Shown here one piece after another: positions 8,104 to 16,079 of a stretch of DNA of 64,000 nucleotides. Under the pieces are notes generated by a model. That model was not told where the DNA came from, did no database searches, and saw only the letters and a list, made by a program, of their open reading frames with translations. A program made the position numbers and the translations under genes. The stretch lies in the NCBI RefSeq assembly GCF_900116135.1, contig NZ_FOZX01000005.1, forward strand, positions 367,745 to 431,744. The letters run 5' to 3'. This DNA comes from Saccharopolyspora flava (GTDB lineage Bacteria > Actinomycetota > Actinomycetes > Mycobacteriales > Pseudonocardiaceae). Within the stretch, counting starts at the first letter, position 1. Every line of letters starts with the position of its first letter.

Positions 8104-8567
8104 GACTCCCCCGGCTCCGAGCGCTCCTCCCGGCGGGCCAGGTAGTTGCCGGACTCCGCGTAGAGGCTGGTGAGCAGCCAGCTGCCGACGCCGATGTCGT
8201 CGCCGATGCCCAGCAGCGGCAGGAAATCCGGGATGAAGTCGATCGGCGAGATCAAGTAGACCACCGCCACCAGCCACAGCAGCAGCTGGTAGCGCGGCAG
8301 CTGCGGGTTCTGGCCCCGGGCGGTCGCGCCGACCATCGCCGGGACCGCGCGCACCCGCGCCAGCGGTGAGCCCGTCGCACCGGTGCGGTGCGCGCGCACC
8401 GCGGCCCGCACCGGGGACCGCCGCAGCCGGGCCACCAGGCCGGCCACCGTGATGCCCAGGCCCGCCGCCATCAACCCCACCGGCAGCAGCCAGCCGCCCG
8501 CGTCGCCGCCGAAGGCGATGGCCACCACCGCCCCGGCGATCAGCAGCACCACACCGAACACGATCAC
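8100..8567 (-). CDS. YkvA/DUF1232 family membrane protein
   Basis: A 155-residue protein with two N-terminal transmembrane helices (about 3-20 and 26-45) and a C-terminal DUF1232 module containing SPIDFIPDFLPLLGIGDDIGV, the diagnostic motif of that family. Function in the family is unknown. GTG at 8567 follows GGAAGGGGC; an upstream in-frame start at 8612 would add 15 residues without clear ribosome-binding site. Convergent to DoxX with overlapping CTAG stops. Confidence 0.85.
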   Translation of the reverse strand: MIVFGVVLLIAGAVVAIAFGGDAGGWLLPVGLMAAGLGITVAGLVARLRRSPVRAAVRAHRTGATGSPLARVRAVPAMVGATARGQNPQLPRYQLLLWLVAVVYLISPIDFIPDFLPLLGIGDDIGVGSWLLTSLYAESGNYLARREERSEPGES

Positions 8568-8680
8568 CCGCGCGCCCCTTCCGCAGCCGTCCCGATCAGC
8601 CTGCCACGACACCGCTCCGCCCGGCGAGAGCGGGTGTTCCGTGGCACCTTCAACATCGAACGCGCTGAGGGGAGAGCCAC

Positions 8681-10306
8681 GTGGTCGATCAGGCCGACGC
8701 CGACGTCCGACGACCCTCGCTGGCCCGCGCGAGCGCGGCCATGGCGGTGGCCACCGCCACCAGCCGGGTCAGCGGACTGCTGGCCAAGGTGCTGCTGGTG
8801 GTGGTGCTCGGACTGGGCGTGGTCAACGACTCCTACACCGTGGCCAACACGCTGCCGACCGTGGTCAACGAGCTGCTGCTCGGCGGCGTGCTCACCAGCA
8901 TCGCGGTCCCGCTGCTGGTCCGCGCCCAGCAGCAGGGCCCGAAGCAGGGCGAGTCCTACGCGCAGTGGATGATCACCATGGGCGGGGTGCTGCTGGTGGT
9001 CGCCACCGCCGTCGCGGTCGCCTGCGCCGGACTGCTCACCGCCCTGTACCTGGGGGCCGACACGCGGGCGAACGCCGAGCTGACCACCGCTTTCGCCTAC
9101 CTGCTGCTGCCGGGCATCGTCTGCTACGGGATGTCGGCGCTGCTGCAGGCGATCCTCAACGTGCGCGGGGTGTTCGGCGTGCCGGCGTGGGCTCCGGTGT
9201 GCAACAACCTCGTCGTCATCGCCACCGTCGTGGTCTACGCGCTGGTGCCCGGGGAGATCTCCACCGATCCGGTGCGCATCGGCGAGCCGAAGCTGCTGAT
9301 CCTCGGGCTGGGCACGCTGGCGGGCATCACCACCCAGCTGCTGGTGATGGTGATCTCGCTGCGCCGCAGCGGTTTTCGCTACCGATGGCGGTGGGGCTGG
9401 GACCGCAGGCTCTCGGAGTTCGGCGGCCTGGCCGGGTGGGTGGTGCTCTACACGCTGATCAGCCAGGCGGGCATGGTCGTGATCACCCGGGTGACCGCGC
9501 AGGGCACCCCGGGCAGCGTGGCGACGTTCAACTACGCGTGGCTGCTCTCGCAGGTGCCCTACGGGGTGCTGGGGGTGTCGCTGCTGACGGCGCTGATGCC
9601 GCGGATCAGCGAGGCCGCCGCGGCCGGGCGCACCCGGGAGTTCGTCGACGACGTCGCCTGGGGCACGCGGATGACGGCCGTGCTGCTGATGCCGGTCAGC
9701 GCGCTGCTGGTGGTCGCCGGCGGTCCGCTGTCGGTGGCGTTCTTCTCGCTGGGCGCCAGCGACGTCACCGCCGCCGGGCGGCTCGGGTGGGCTCTGGTGG
9801 CGGCCGCGGCCGGGGTGGTGCCGTTCGGGATCACGATGCTGCAGCTGCGGGCGTTCTACGCGATGCACGACGCGCGCACGCCGACCTGGATCAACGTGAT
9901 CATGGTGGTGGTGCGCAGCGCGCTGTGCTACCTGGTGCTGGCCACCGTGCGGCCCGAGGACCTGGTGCTCGGGGTGACCGCGGCGATGTCGGCGAGCTTC
10001 CTGCTGGGCGCGGTGGTCGGGCAGGTGTGGCTGCGCGCCCGCGTCGGGTCGCTGAGCACGGGCACCACCGTCGTGGGGTGCCTGCGCGCTCTGGTGGCCG
10101 GGGCGGCGGGGGCGGTGTGCTCGTTGGCGCTGGTGGCCGGGGCGCGGGCGGTGACCGGGCCGCTGGGGCCGATGCTCGACGCGTGGCTGGCACTGGTGCT
10201 GCACACGCTGGTCGTCCCGGCGGTGGCCGTGGCGGTGCTGGCGCTGCTGCGGGCGCCCGAGCTGAAGCCGGCCCTGCGGAAGCTGGGCCGGCTCGCTCGT
10301 CGCTGA
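8681..10306 (+). CDS. MurJ-like lipid II flippase / MviN family protein
   Basis: A 541-residue polytopic membrane protein with 13-14 hydrophobic segments. The N-terminus (ASAAMAVATATSRVSGLLAKVLL) carries the MATE/MurJ helix 1 with the family arginine, and NDSYTVANTLPTVVNELLLGG matches the loop and helix 2 of MurJ proteins. It most likely moves lipid-linked peptidoglycan precursors across the membrane. It lacks the long kinase-like cytosolic extension of mycobacterial MviN. Starts at GTG 8681 after GGGGAGAG. Its neighbours murT and gatD, convergent, act on the same lipid II substrate, which supports the assignment. Confidence 0.88.
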   Translation: MVDQADADVRRPSLARASAAMAVATATSRVSGLLAKVLLVVVLGLGVVNDSYTVANTLPTVVNELLLGGVLTSIAVPLLVRAQQQGPKQGESYAQWMITMGGVLLVVATAVAVACAGLLTALYLGADTRANAELTTAFAYLLLPGIVCYGMSALLQAILNVRGVFGVPAWAPVCNNLVVIATVVVYALVPGEISTDPVRIGEPKLLILGLGTLAGITTQLLVMVISLRRSGFRYRWRWGWDRRLSEFGGLAGWVVLYTLISQAGMVVITRVTAQGTPGSVATFNYAWLLSQVPYGVLGVSLLTALMPRISEAAAAGRTREFVDDVAWGTRMTAVLLMPVSALLVVAGGPLSVAFFSLGASDVTAAGRLGWALVAAAAGVVPFGITMLQLRAFYAMHDARTPTWINVIMVVVRSALCYLVLATVRPEDLVLGVTAAMSASFLLGAVVGQVWLRARVGSLSTGTTVVGCLRALVAGAAGAVCSLALVAGARAVTGPLGPMLDAWLALVLHTLVVPAVAVAVLALLRAPELKPALRKLGRLARR

Positions 10307-10307
10307 T

Positions 10308-11033
10308 CTACTTGCGGTTGCGCACGTGCACGCGGGTGCGCTCGGTGCGCAGCGCCTTGAGCTCCGGCGGATCGGCCAGCGGCGCCAGCGGCTCGCCGAT
10401 CGCCCACTCCAGCAGCAGGTCGGCGAGCTTGGGGTTGCGGGCCAGGACCGGGCCGTGCATGTAGGTGCAGACCACGTGGCCGGTCACCGCGCCCTCGGCC
10501 TCCTCGGCGCCGTTGCCGACGCCGCGCACGACCCGGCCCAGCGCGTGCGAGCCGGGGCCGAGGGTGGTGCGGCCGAGGTGGTTCTCGAAGCCGGTCAGCA
10601 TCCCCACCCCGCCCAGGGTGGACTGGGTGGTGACCTCGCCGATGGCGCGGCCGCGTCCCGGTTCGGTGGCGGCGTCGACCAGCCCGAGGCCTTCGTGGCG
10701 CTGCCCGTCGCCGGTGACGAAGCTGGTGCCCAGCACCTGCAGCCCGCCGCAGATGCCCAGCACCGGCACGCCGTGCTCGACGGCGCGGGCCAGTCCCCCG
10801 CCGCGGCGCAGGAACCGGACGGCGGCGACCTGAGCGACGTCCTCACCGCCGCCGATCAGGTACAGGTCGCAGCCTTCCGGCACGGCGTCGTCCGAGGACA
10901 GGACGGTGACGAGCCTGCTGCCGATGCCCCGCCAGCGCAACCGTTGGGCGAGCACGATCGCGTTGCCGCGGTCGCCGTAGGTGCCCAGCAGGTCGGGCAG
11001 CACCAGTGCGATGCGGACTCGGTTCCCGGTCAT
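10308..11033 (-). CDS. gatD: Lipid II isoglutaminyl synthase glutaminase subunit GatD
   Basis: A 241-residue class I glutamine amidotransferase of the CobB/CobQ-like type. The nucleophile elbow is LGICGGLQVLG with Cys near residue 94; the histidine lies in TYMHGPVLARNP near 190. GatD releases ammonia from glutamine and channels it to MurT, which amidates the D-Glu of the lipid II stem peptide. ATG at 11033 overlaps the murT stop (ATGA), the usual murT-gatD arrangement. It ends one base from the convergent murJ-like gene. Confidence 0.95.
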   Translation of the reverse strand: MTGNRVRIALVLPDLLGTYGDRGNAIVLAQRLRWRGIGSRLVTVLSSDDAVPEGCDLYLIGGGEDVAQVAAVRFLRRGGGLARAVEHGVPVLGICGGLQVLGTSFVTGDGQRHEGLGLVDAATEPGRGRAIGEVTTQSTLGGVGMLTGFENHLGRTTLGPGSHALGRVVRGVGNGAEEAEGAVTGHVVCTYMHGPVLARNPKLADLLLEWAIGEPLAPLADPPELKALRTERTRVHVRNRK

Positions 11034-12472
11034 CTGCGGCTCCTGGTCAGCACGTCGCGGAAAGCGGTGTAGTTGGCGATCACGTCGGGCACGCCGCCGT
11101 CGGTGCCGCCCAGGGCGACCTCGACGGTGGAGGCGACGGTGGCGGGCACCTGGGCGTAGCGCAAGCGCACCGCCAGGTCGAGCGCGCGGTCACCGGCGAC
11201 CTGGACCGGTCGTCCGCGCAGCATCTCGAAGTCGACGTCCCACAGCCAGGAGACGTCGTAGCCGTCGGCTTCGCGACTGTTGACCACCAGGACAAGGGGT
11301 TCGTCGTTGCCCGAGACCAGGTCGAGCATCTCCAGCCAGCTGGCGGGGTTCTTGGCCAGCAGCAGCCGGACCTTGCGGCCGCCGACGCGGACGGTGTCGT
11401 AGCGGCCCGCGGCCTGCGAGATGCGGCGGATGCGGGCCAGCGCCGGGGCCTCCTCGCCGCCGAGCTCCAGGGCGGCGGCCAGGGCGAAGGTGGCGTTGAC
11501 GCGGTTGACGTGCCCGGGCAGGGCCAGGGCGAGCTCGTGGTGGGTGCCCTCGGCGTCGAGGACGCCGGTGTCGGTGACCTTCCAGTCCGCGGGCGGGCGG
11601 GCCAGGCCGCACTCGCAGCGCCAGTCGCGGTCGACGTCCCCGATGAAAGCGCCGCAGCGCGGGCAGTTCAGGGCGTCGTCGCGCCACCGCACACCACCGG
11701 AGACCCAGGTGACGTGCGGGTGGTCGATGGCGGCGAAGACGATGTTGGGGTCGTCGCGGTTGGCGATGACCTGCGCGTCCGGGACCTGGGCCAGGGCGCG
11801 CTGCAGGCTCGCGGCCACGGTGCGGACCTCGCCGACGCGGTCGAGCTGGTCGCGGCTGAGGTTGAGCAGCAGGATCGCGGCCGGTTCGAAGCGCTCGGTG
11901 ACCTGCGCCAGGTGCAGCTCGTCGACCTCCAGCGCGGCGAACGGGGCGTCGAGCCGGGTCAGCAGGGCGGCGACGTGGCCGTCGAGCATGTTGGCGCCGG
12001 TGGCGTTGCTGACGGCCGGGGCCTGGGCCCGCAGCGCCTCGGCGACCATCTGGGTGGTGGTGGTCTTGCCGTTCGTCCCGGTGACCATCACGACACGCCG
12101 ACCGGCTGCCAGCCGCTGCAGCAGGTCGGGCTGTAGCGTCATCGCCAGACGGCCACCGATCATGCCGCCGGAGCCGAGGCCGAGGCGTTGCGACAGCGAC
12201 GCGGCCATCCGGCCGGCGTTGATCGCGAGGTTGGTGCGCAGATCCCGGCGGCGAGTGCGCTCGGGGTGGCGCTCCGGCGCGGGGACGACCTTCCAGTGCT
12301 GGTCAACCCCGGTCTGGTCGGTGCCGGACTGTTCGGGGCTGGACTGCTCGGGGTCCTGCCGCTGGTCGGGTGGCCGGTGGCGCCCGGTGCGCGGTGGTTG
12401 TTCGGGTGCTCGGCGCTGGGCCGGCGTCTGGTCGACCGATGGTTCGTCGGTCTCCCGCGTGGTGTCGGTCAT
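11030..12472 (-). CDS. murT: Lipid II isoglutaminyl synthase Mur-ligase-like subunit MurT
   Basis: A 480-residue Mur ligase homologue. After a long, Pro/Gln/Thr-rich unstructured N-terminus (about 1-65, unusual in length) come the ATP-binding loop VTGTNGKTTTTQM (about 130), a four-cysteine zinc ribbon (CPRCGAF ... CECGLA, about 265-285), and a C-terminal DUF1727 domain carrying the catalytic Asp region. With GatD it converts lipid II D-isoglutamate to D-isoglutamine using ATP. Preceded by a small membrane-protein gene 69 bp upstream, possibly in the same operon. Confidence 0.95.
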   Translation of the reverse strand: MTDTTRETDEPSVDQTPAQRRAPEQPPRTGRHRPPDQRQDPEQSSPEQSGTDQTGVDQHWKVVPAPERHPERTRRRDLRTNLAINAGRMAASLSQRLGLGSGGMIGGRLAMTLQPDLLQRLAAGRRVVMVTGTNGKTTTTQMVAEALRAQAPAVSNATGANMLDGHVAALLTRLDAPFAALEVDELHLAQVTERFEPAAILLLNLSRDQLDRVGEVRTVAASLQRALAQVPDAQVIANRDDPNIVFAAIDHPHVTWVSGGVRWRDDALNCPRCGAFIGDVDRDWRCECGLARPPADWKVTDTGVLDAEGTHHELALALPGHVNRVNATFALAAALELGGEEAPALARIRRISQAAGRYDTVRVGGRKVRLLLAKNPASWLEMLDLVSGNDEPLVLVVNSREADGYDVSWLWDVDFEMLRGRPVQVAGDRALDLAVRLRYAQVPATVASTVEVALGGTDGGVPDVIANYTAFRDVLTRSRR

Positions 12473-12541
12473 GCGTCCCCTCCCCCCTCAGGCGGCCGTC
12501 GCACGCGGCGCGCCAGGTCGGCTCAGGGCTGCGCGACACCG

Positions 12542-12712
12542 CTAATCGGCCGCACTCGGGCGCGCCGCCCCTCGCTTCCTGGCCAGTGTGGACCGGCTGC
12601 GGCGAAACAGCGCGACGATCAGCAGGAGCACCCCGGCGGTGATCGCCGCCGGGCCCACCCAACCGTCGATGCCGGAACCAGCGGCGGCATCGAGTTGAGC
12701 TGCGATGAACAT
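12542..12712 (-). CDS. 56-residue single-span membrane protein upstream of murT
   Basis: A small gene with good coding character: ATG at 12712 preceded by GGAAAGGGG, mostly G/C third positions, stop TAG at 12542. The product has an N-terminal hydrophilic-to-amphipathic part (MFIAAQLDAAAGSG), one hydrophobic helix of about 15 residues (AAITAGVLLLIVALF, residues 22-36) and a basic tail (RRSRSTLARKRGAAR), so it would sit in the membrane with the tail in the cytoplasm. It lies 69 bp before murT on the same strand. I do not recognise the family; a cell-envelope role is inferred from position only. Confidence 0.6.
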   Translation of the reverse strand: MFIAAQLDAAAGSGIDGWVGPAAITAGVLLLIVALFRRSRSTLARKRGAARPSAAD

Positions 12713-13087
12713 CGAAGGTCCCCTTTCCGGAGGTCGGGACGAGGGGGAACGCGGTGAGTGCGGTCACGTCCATGGTCCGGCGGGGCGGGGCGCGCCCGCC
12801 TGGTCGACATGCCGGGACGTCCCGCTATCGAGGACGTTTCACCCGTGGTGATTCCCCGGCAGGACGCTGCGTGATCAGATGACCGGCACCTCGGACCGGA
12901 ACGTGGTTCACGATCGGTGCGGTTTTCGTGCTGCGGCGGACTTTTGGGGCCGAACGGCGGAGTGCCCGCACTGCAACGCTCACCCGTTGGGGTCTATTGC
13001 GGCGATACGCTCGGCGATCAACGAACGTGCAATTACGCTCGGATTTGATCCCGACGGTGTCCGTCAAGATCCGAAGGGAGCCGAGAA
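12713..13087. other. Intergenic region without a convincing gene
   Basis: About 375 bp between the divergent small membrane-protein genes. Base composition drops clearly below that of the flanking genes around 12890-13070. An open frame at 12879-13091 exists but its third positions are not GC-biased, so I do not call it. The region must hold the promoters for the murT group (leftwards) and the 33-residue peptide (rightwards). Confidence 0.6.
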
Positions 13088-13189
13088 GTGACCGAACTCC
13101 TCCTGCTGCTGGGTTTCTTCGCCTTCGCCGGAATCAGCTGGACCGCGTGGGACATCCGCGCCGATCTGCGCCGCCGCAAGCTCAAGTAG
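13088..13189 (+). CDS. 33-residue membrane peptide
   Basis: GTG at 13088 with AAGGGAG nine bases before it, ending TAG at 13187. The product is an N-terminal hydrophobic helix (LLLLLGFFAFAGISW) followed by a charged tail DIRADLRRRKLK. Its codons are GC3-rich unlike the sequence before it, and a terminator hairpin follows 15 bases after the stop, all of which support a real, independently transcribed gene. Function unknown. Confidence 0.55.
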   Translation: MTELLLLLGFFAFAGISWTAWDIRADLRRRKLK

Positions 13190-13203
13190 TCGCGTCCGCA
13201 GAC

Positions 13204-13240
13204 GAGGGACCCCGCCGGAGAGAGGCAGGCGGGGTCCCTC
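13204..13240. terminator. Hairpin terminator between convergent genes
   Basis: A perfect 13-bp stem (GAGGGACCCCGCC and complement) with an 11-nt loop, between the 33-residue peptide gene and the convergent Rpf-like gene; usable in both directions. Confidence 0.8.
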
Positions 13241-13274
13241 GATCATGCGCACCCGGGTCCGAGGACCGGGTGGG

Positions 13275-14112
<838 letters not shown>

Positions 14113-14325
14113 GGCAACGCTACGTAGCTGAAAAGCGTGAACAAAACCATGAGCGGGTGGCACTCGTCATAGAAACGTAATCAAGATCGCCACGATTCGA
14201 TCGTTTTCGCAGGTCATTTCTTGATCAGAAACGCGTTATTCACCTGAAATCAAACTACGCGCGGTGAGACCTGAACCACTGCTCACTCGCGTGAGTGACT
14301 ACCGCACGTCAACGGGCGCATTCGA
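14113..14325. other. AT-richer spacer upstream of the Rpf leader and downstream of the formate dehydrogenase operon
   Basis: No gene is visible. It contains the inverted repeat TCACTCGCGTGAGTGA (14283-14298), which could be a weak terminator for the formate dehydrogenase operon or a regulator site, and should include the promoter of the Rpf gene reading leftwards. Confidence 0.5.
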
Positions 14326-15216
14326 TCAGTGCACTTCGCCACGGACTTCAGTCCCTTGTTCGCTCACCCGTTCCCGCTGCGGCTCCACCACGAAGCGGGG
14401 GTCGCGAGCCGTGACCCGGCCCGCCTCGAAGACCCCGTAGCGGGTCGCGATCGCACCCAGGGTCAGCAGCGCTCCGGCCGCCAGCCCGGTCGCCCGCCGG
14501 CGCGGCAGCGCCAGCGCGGCACCGGCCGCGGTCGCCACCCGCGCCGCGCGCAGCACCTTCCCGGCGCGGCCCGTGCGGTAGGCCTCGGCGGCCAGGCCCA
14601 TCCGCGCCTCCATGCGCCTGCTCGCGGCCAGTTCCAGCGCCGCACCCGCCACCGCCATCCGCCGGGCCGGAGTCGCCTCGGCGGGAGCGGCGACCATCCC
14701 GACGGCTCCGGCGCTGCTCACGGCGCTGCCTGCGAAGACGAACGGCAGCTCCCGGTAGCCCTCGTGCCAGCCGGGCACGGCCGTGTCGGCCAGCAGCACC
14801 GCGGTGTAGGTCGTCATCGCCGGGGCGATCGCGCCCGCCAGCACCCCGGCCGCCCGGGCCGGGCCGGGCAGCAGCCCGGTGACGTCCCCGGCCGCGGCGG
14901 CCCCGGCCAGACCGGAGAACGGGGCGAGGATCCAGGACCCGACGCTCAGCGGCGAGGTCACCTTCACCACCCGCAGCATGTTCAGGAACCGCATCGGCCT
15001 GCCCAGGTCGTGCACCAGCGCCCCGACGCTGGCCGTGGCACCCACGGCCGCGGCCATCCTGCCCGCGCGAGCCAGGCGGTCGCGGCCGGTGAGCCCGGCC
15101 AGCAGCGCCATCGTCGACGACGCCCCGGCCATGCCCCCGAGGTAGAGGTAGGCGGGCACGTCCGGGACCTTCCACACCGGTTCCTTGATCACCGGGCGCC
15201 CGTAGTACGACCTCAC
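14326..15216 (-). CDS. Formate dehydrogenase membrane anchor, NrfD/PsrC-like
   Basis: A 296-residue membrane protein with about eight hydrophobic helices and an N-terminal pattern (KVPDVPAYLYLGGMAGASS) typical of the NrfD family, which anchors molybdo-oxidoreductases and exchanges electrons with the quinone pool. The GTG at 15216 overlaps the stop of the iron-sulfur subunit (GTGA), giving translational coupling; longer in-frame extension into the preceding gene is not real. It takes the place of the cytochrome b gamma subunit of E. coli Fdn/Fdo, so no haem is needed. Last gene of the operon. Confidence 0.88.
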   Translation of the reverse strand: MRSYYGRPVIKEPVWKVPDVPAYLYLGGMAGASSTMALLAGLTGRDRLARAGRMAAAVGATASVGALVHDLGRPMRFLNMLRVVKVTSPLSVGSWILAPFSGLAGAAAAGDVTGLLPGPARAAGVLAGAIAPAMTTYTAVLLADTAVPGWHEGYRELPFVFAGSAVSSAGAVGMVAAPAEATPARRMAVAGAALELAASRRMEARMGLAAEAYRTGRAGKVLRAARVATAAGAALALPRRRATGLAAGALLTLGAIATRYGVFEAGRVTARDPRFVVEPQRERVSEQGTEVRGEVH

Positions 15217-16076
15217 CGCTTCCTCCCCAGGAACGATCCGGCGATCACGACCGCCGCGGTGGCCGCGGCCGCCGCCGCGTGCCGCCACATCGACGGCAGG
15301 TCCCGGGTGGTCACCACCGGGTCCGGCGGCAGGCCGTAGACCTCGGGGTCGTCGAGCAGCAGGAAGAACGCGCCGTCTCCCCCGACCCCGTCGGTCGGCT
15401 CGTGGCCGTAGAGCCGGGCGCTGGTCACGCCGCGCTCGTGCAGCTCCTCGACCCGCATCGCGGCGCGTTCGCGCAGCTCGTCGAGCGGTCCGTACTGGAT
15501 GGACTCGGTCGGGCAGGCGGTCGCGCAGGCCGGTTTCAGCCCGGCGCCCAGTCGGTCCTGGCACAGGGTGCACTTGGCCGCGCCGCCGGTGTCGGGCCGG
15601 ATGTCGATGACGCCGTAGGGGCAGGCCGGGACGCAGTAGCCGCAGCCGTTGCAGACGTCGTCCTGCACCAGCACCGTGCCGTGCTCGGTGCGGATCAGCG
15701 CCCCCGTGGGGCACACGTCCAGGCAGGCGGCGTGGGTGCAGTGCTTGCAGACGTCGGAGGACATCAGCCAGCGCACCTGCTGCTCGTCGGGCGCGCCGAA
15801 GGACGGCATCCCCAGCTCGGCCGGTGTCCCGGACTGCTCGACGAAGGCGACGTGCCGCCAGGTGGTGCCGCTGAGCTCGCCGGTGTTGTCGTAGGAGGTG
15901 GCGGTGAGCTCCAGCCCGTCCTCGGGCAGCAGGTTCCACTCCTTGCAGGCGACCTCGCAGGCCTTGCAGCCGATGCACACGCTGGTGTCGGTGAAGAACC
16001 CGGCGCGGGGTTGCGGCGGGTAGCCGGTCTCCGCGGCCGGGTCGGGCAGCGGTCCGGACAGCCGGTGGGAGCTCAC
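15213..16076 (-). CDS. Formate dehydrogenase iron-sulfur subunit
   Basis: A 287-residue polyferredoxin with four cysteine groups (CIGCKACEVACKEW near 31, CKHCTHAACLDVCP near 95-110, CNGCGYCVPACPYG near 128-145, CTLCQDR ... CATACP near 160-180), so four 4Fe-4S clusters as in FdnH/FdoH. A C-terminal hydrophobic helix (about 262-283) could fix it to the membrane. It relays electrons from the catalytic subunit to the NrfD-like anchor. GTG at 16076 lies 3 bp after the stop of the catalytic gene. Confidence 0.93.
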   Translation of the reverse strand: MSSHRLSGPLPDPAAETGYPPQPRAGFFTDTSVCIGCKACEVACKEWNLLPEDGLELTATSYDNTGELSGTTWRHVAFVEQSGTPAELGMPSFGAPDEQQVRWLMSSDVCKHCTHAACLDVCPTGALIRTEHGTVLVQDDVCNGCGYCVPACPYGVIDIRPDTGGAAKCTLCQDRLGAGLKPACATACPTESIQYGPLDELRERAAMRVEELHERGVTSARLYGHEPTDGVGGDGAFFLLLDDPEVYGLPPDPVVTTRDLPSMWRHAAAAAATAAVVIAGSFLGRKR

Positions 16077-16079
16077 CTG

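Noticed and set aside
12879..13091. 70-codon frame with a CPHC motif overlapping the 33-residue peptide by GTGA
   Set aside because: Third positions are not GC-rich, unlike all genes here; it lies in the lower-GC intergenic part, so chance is more likely.
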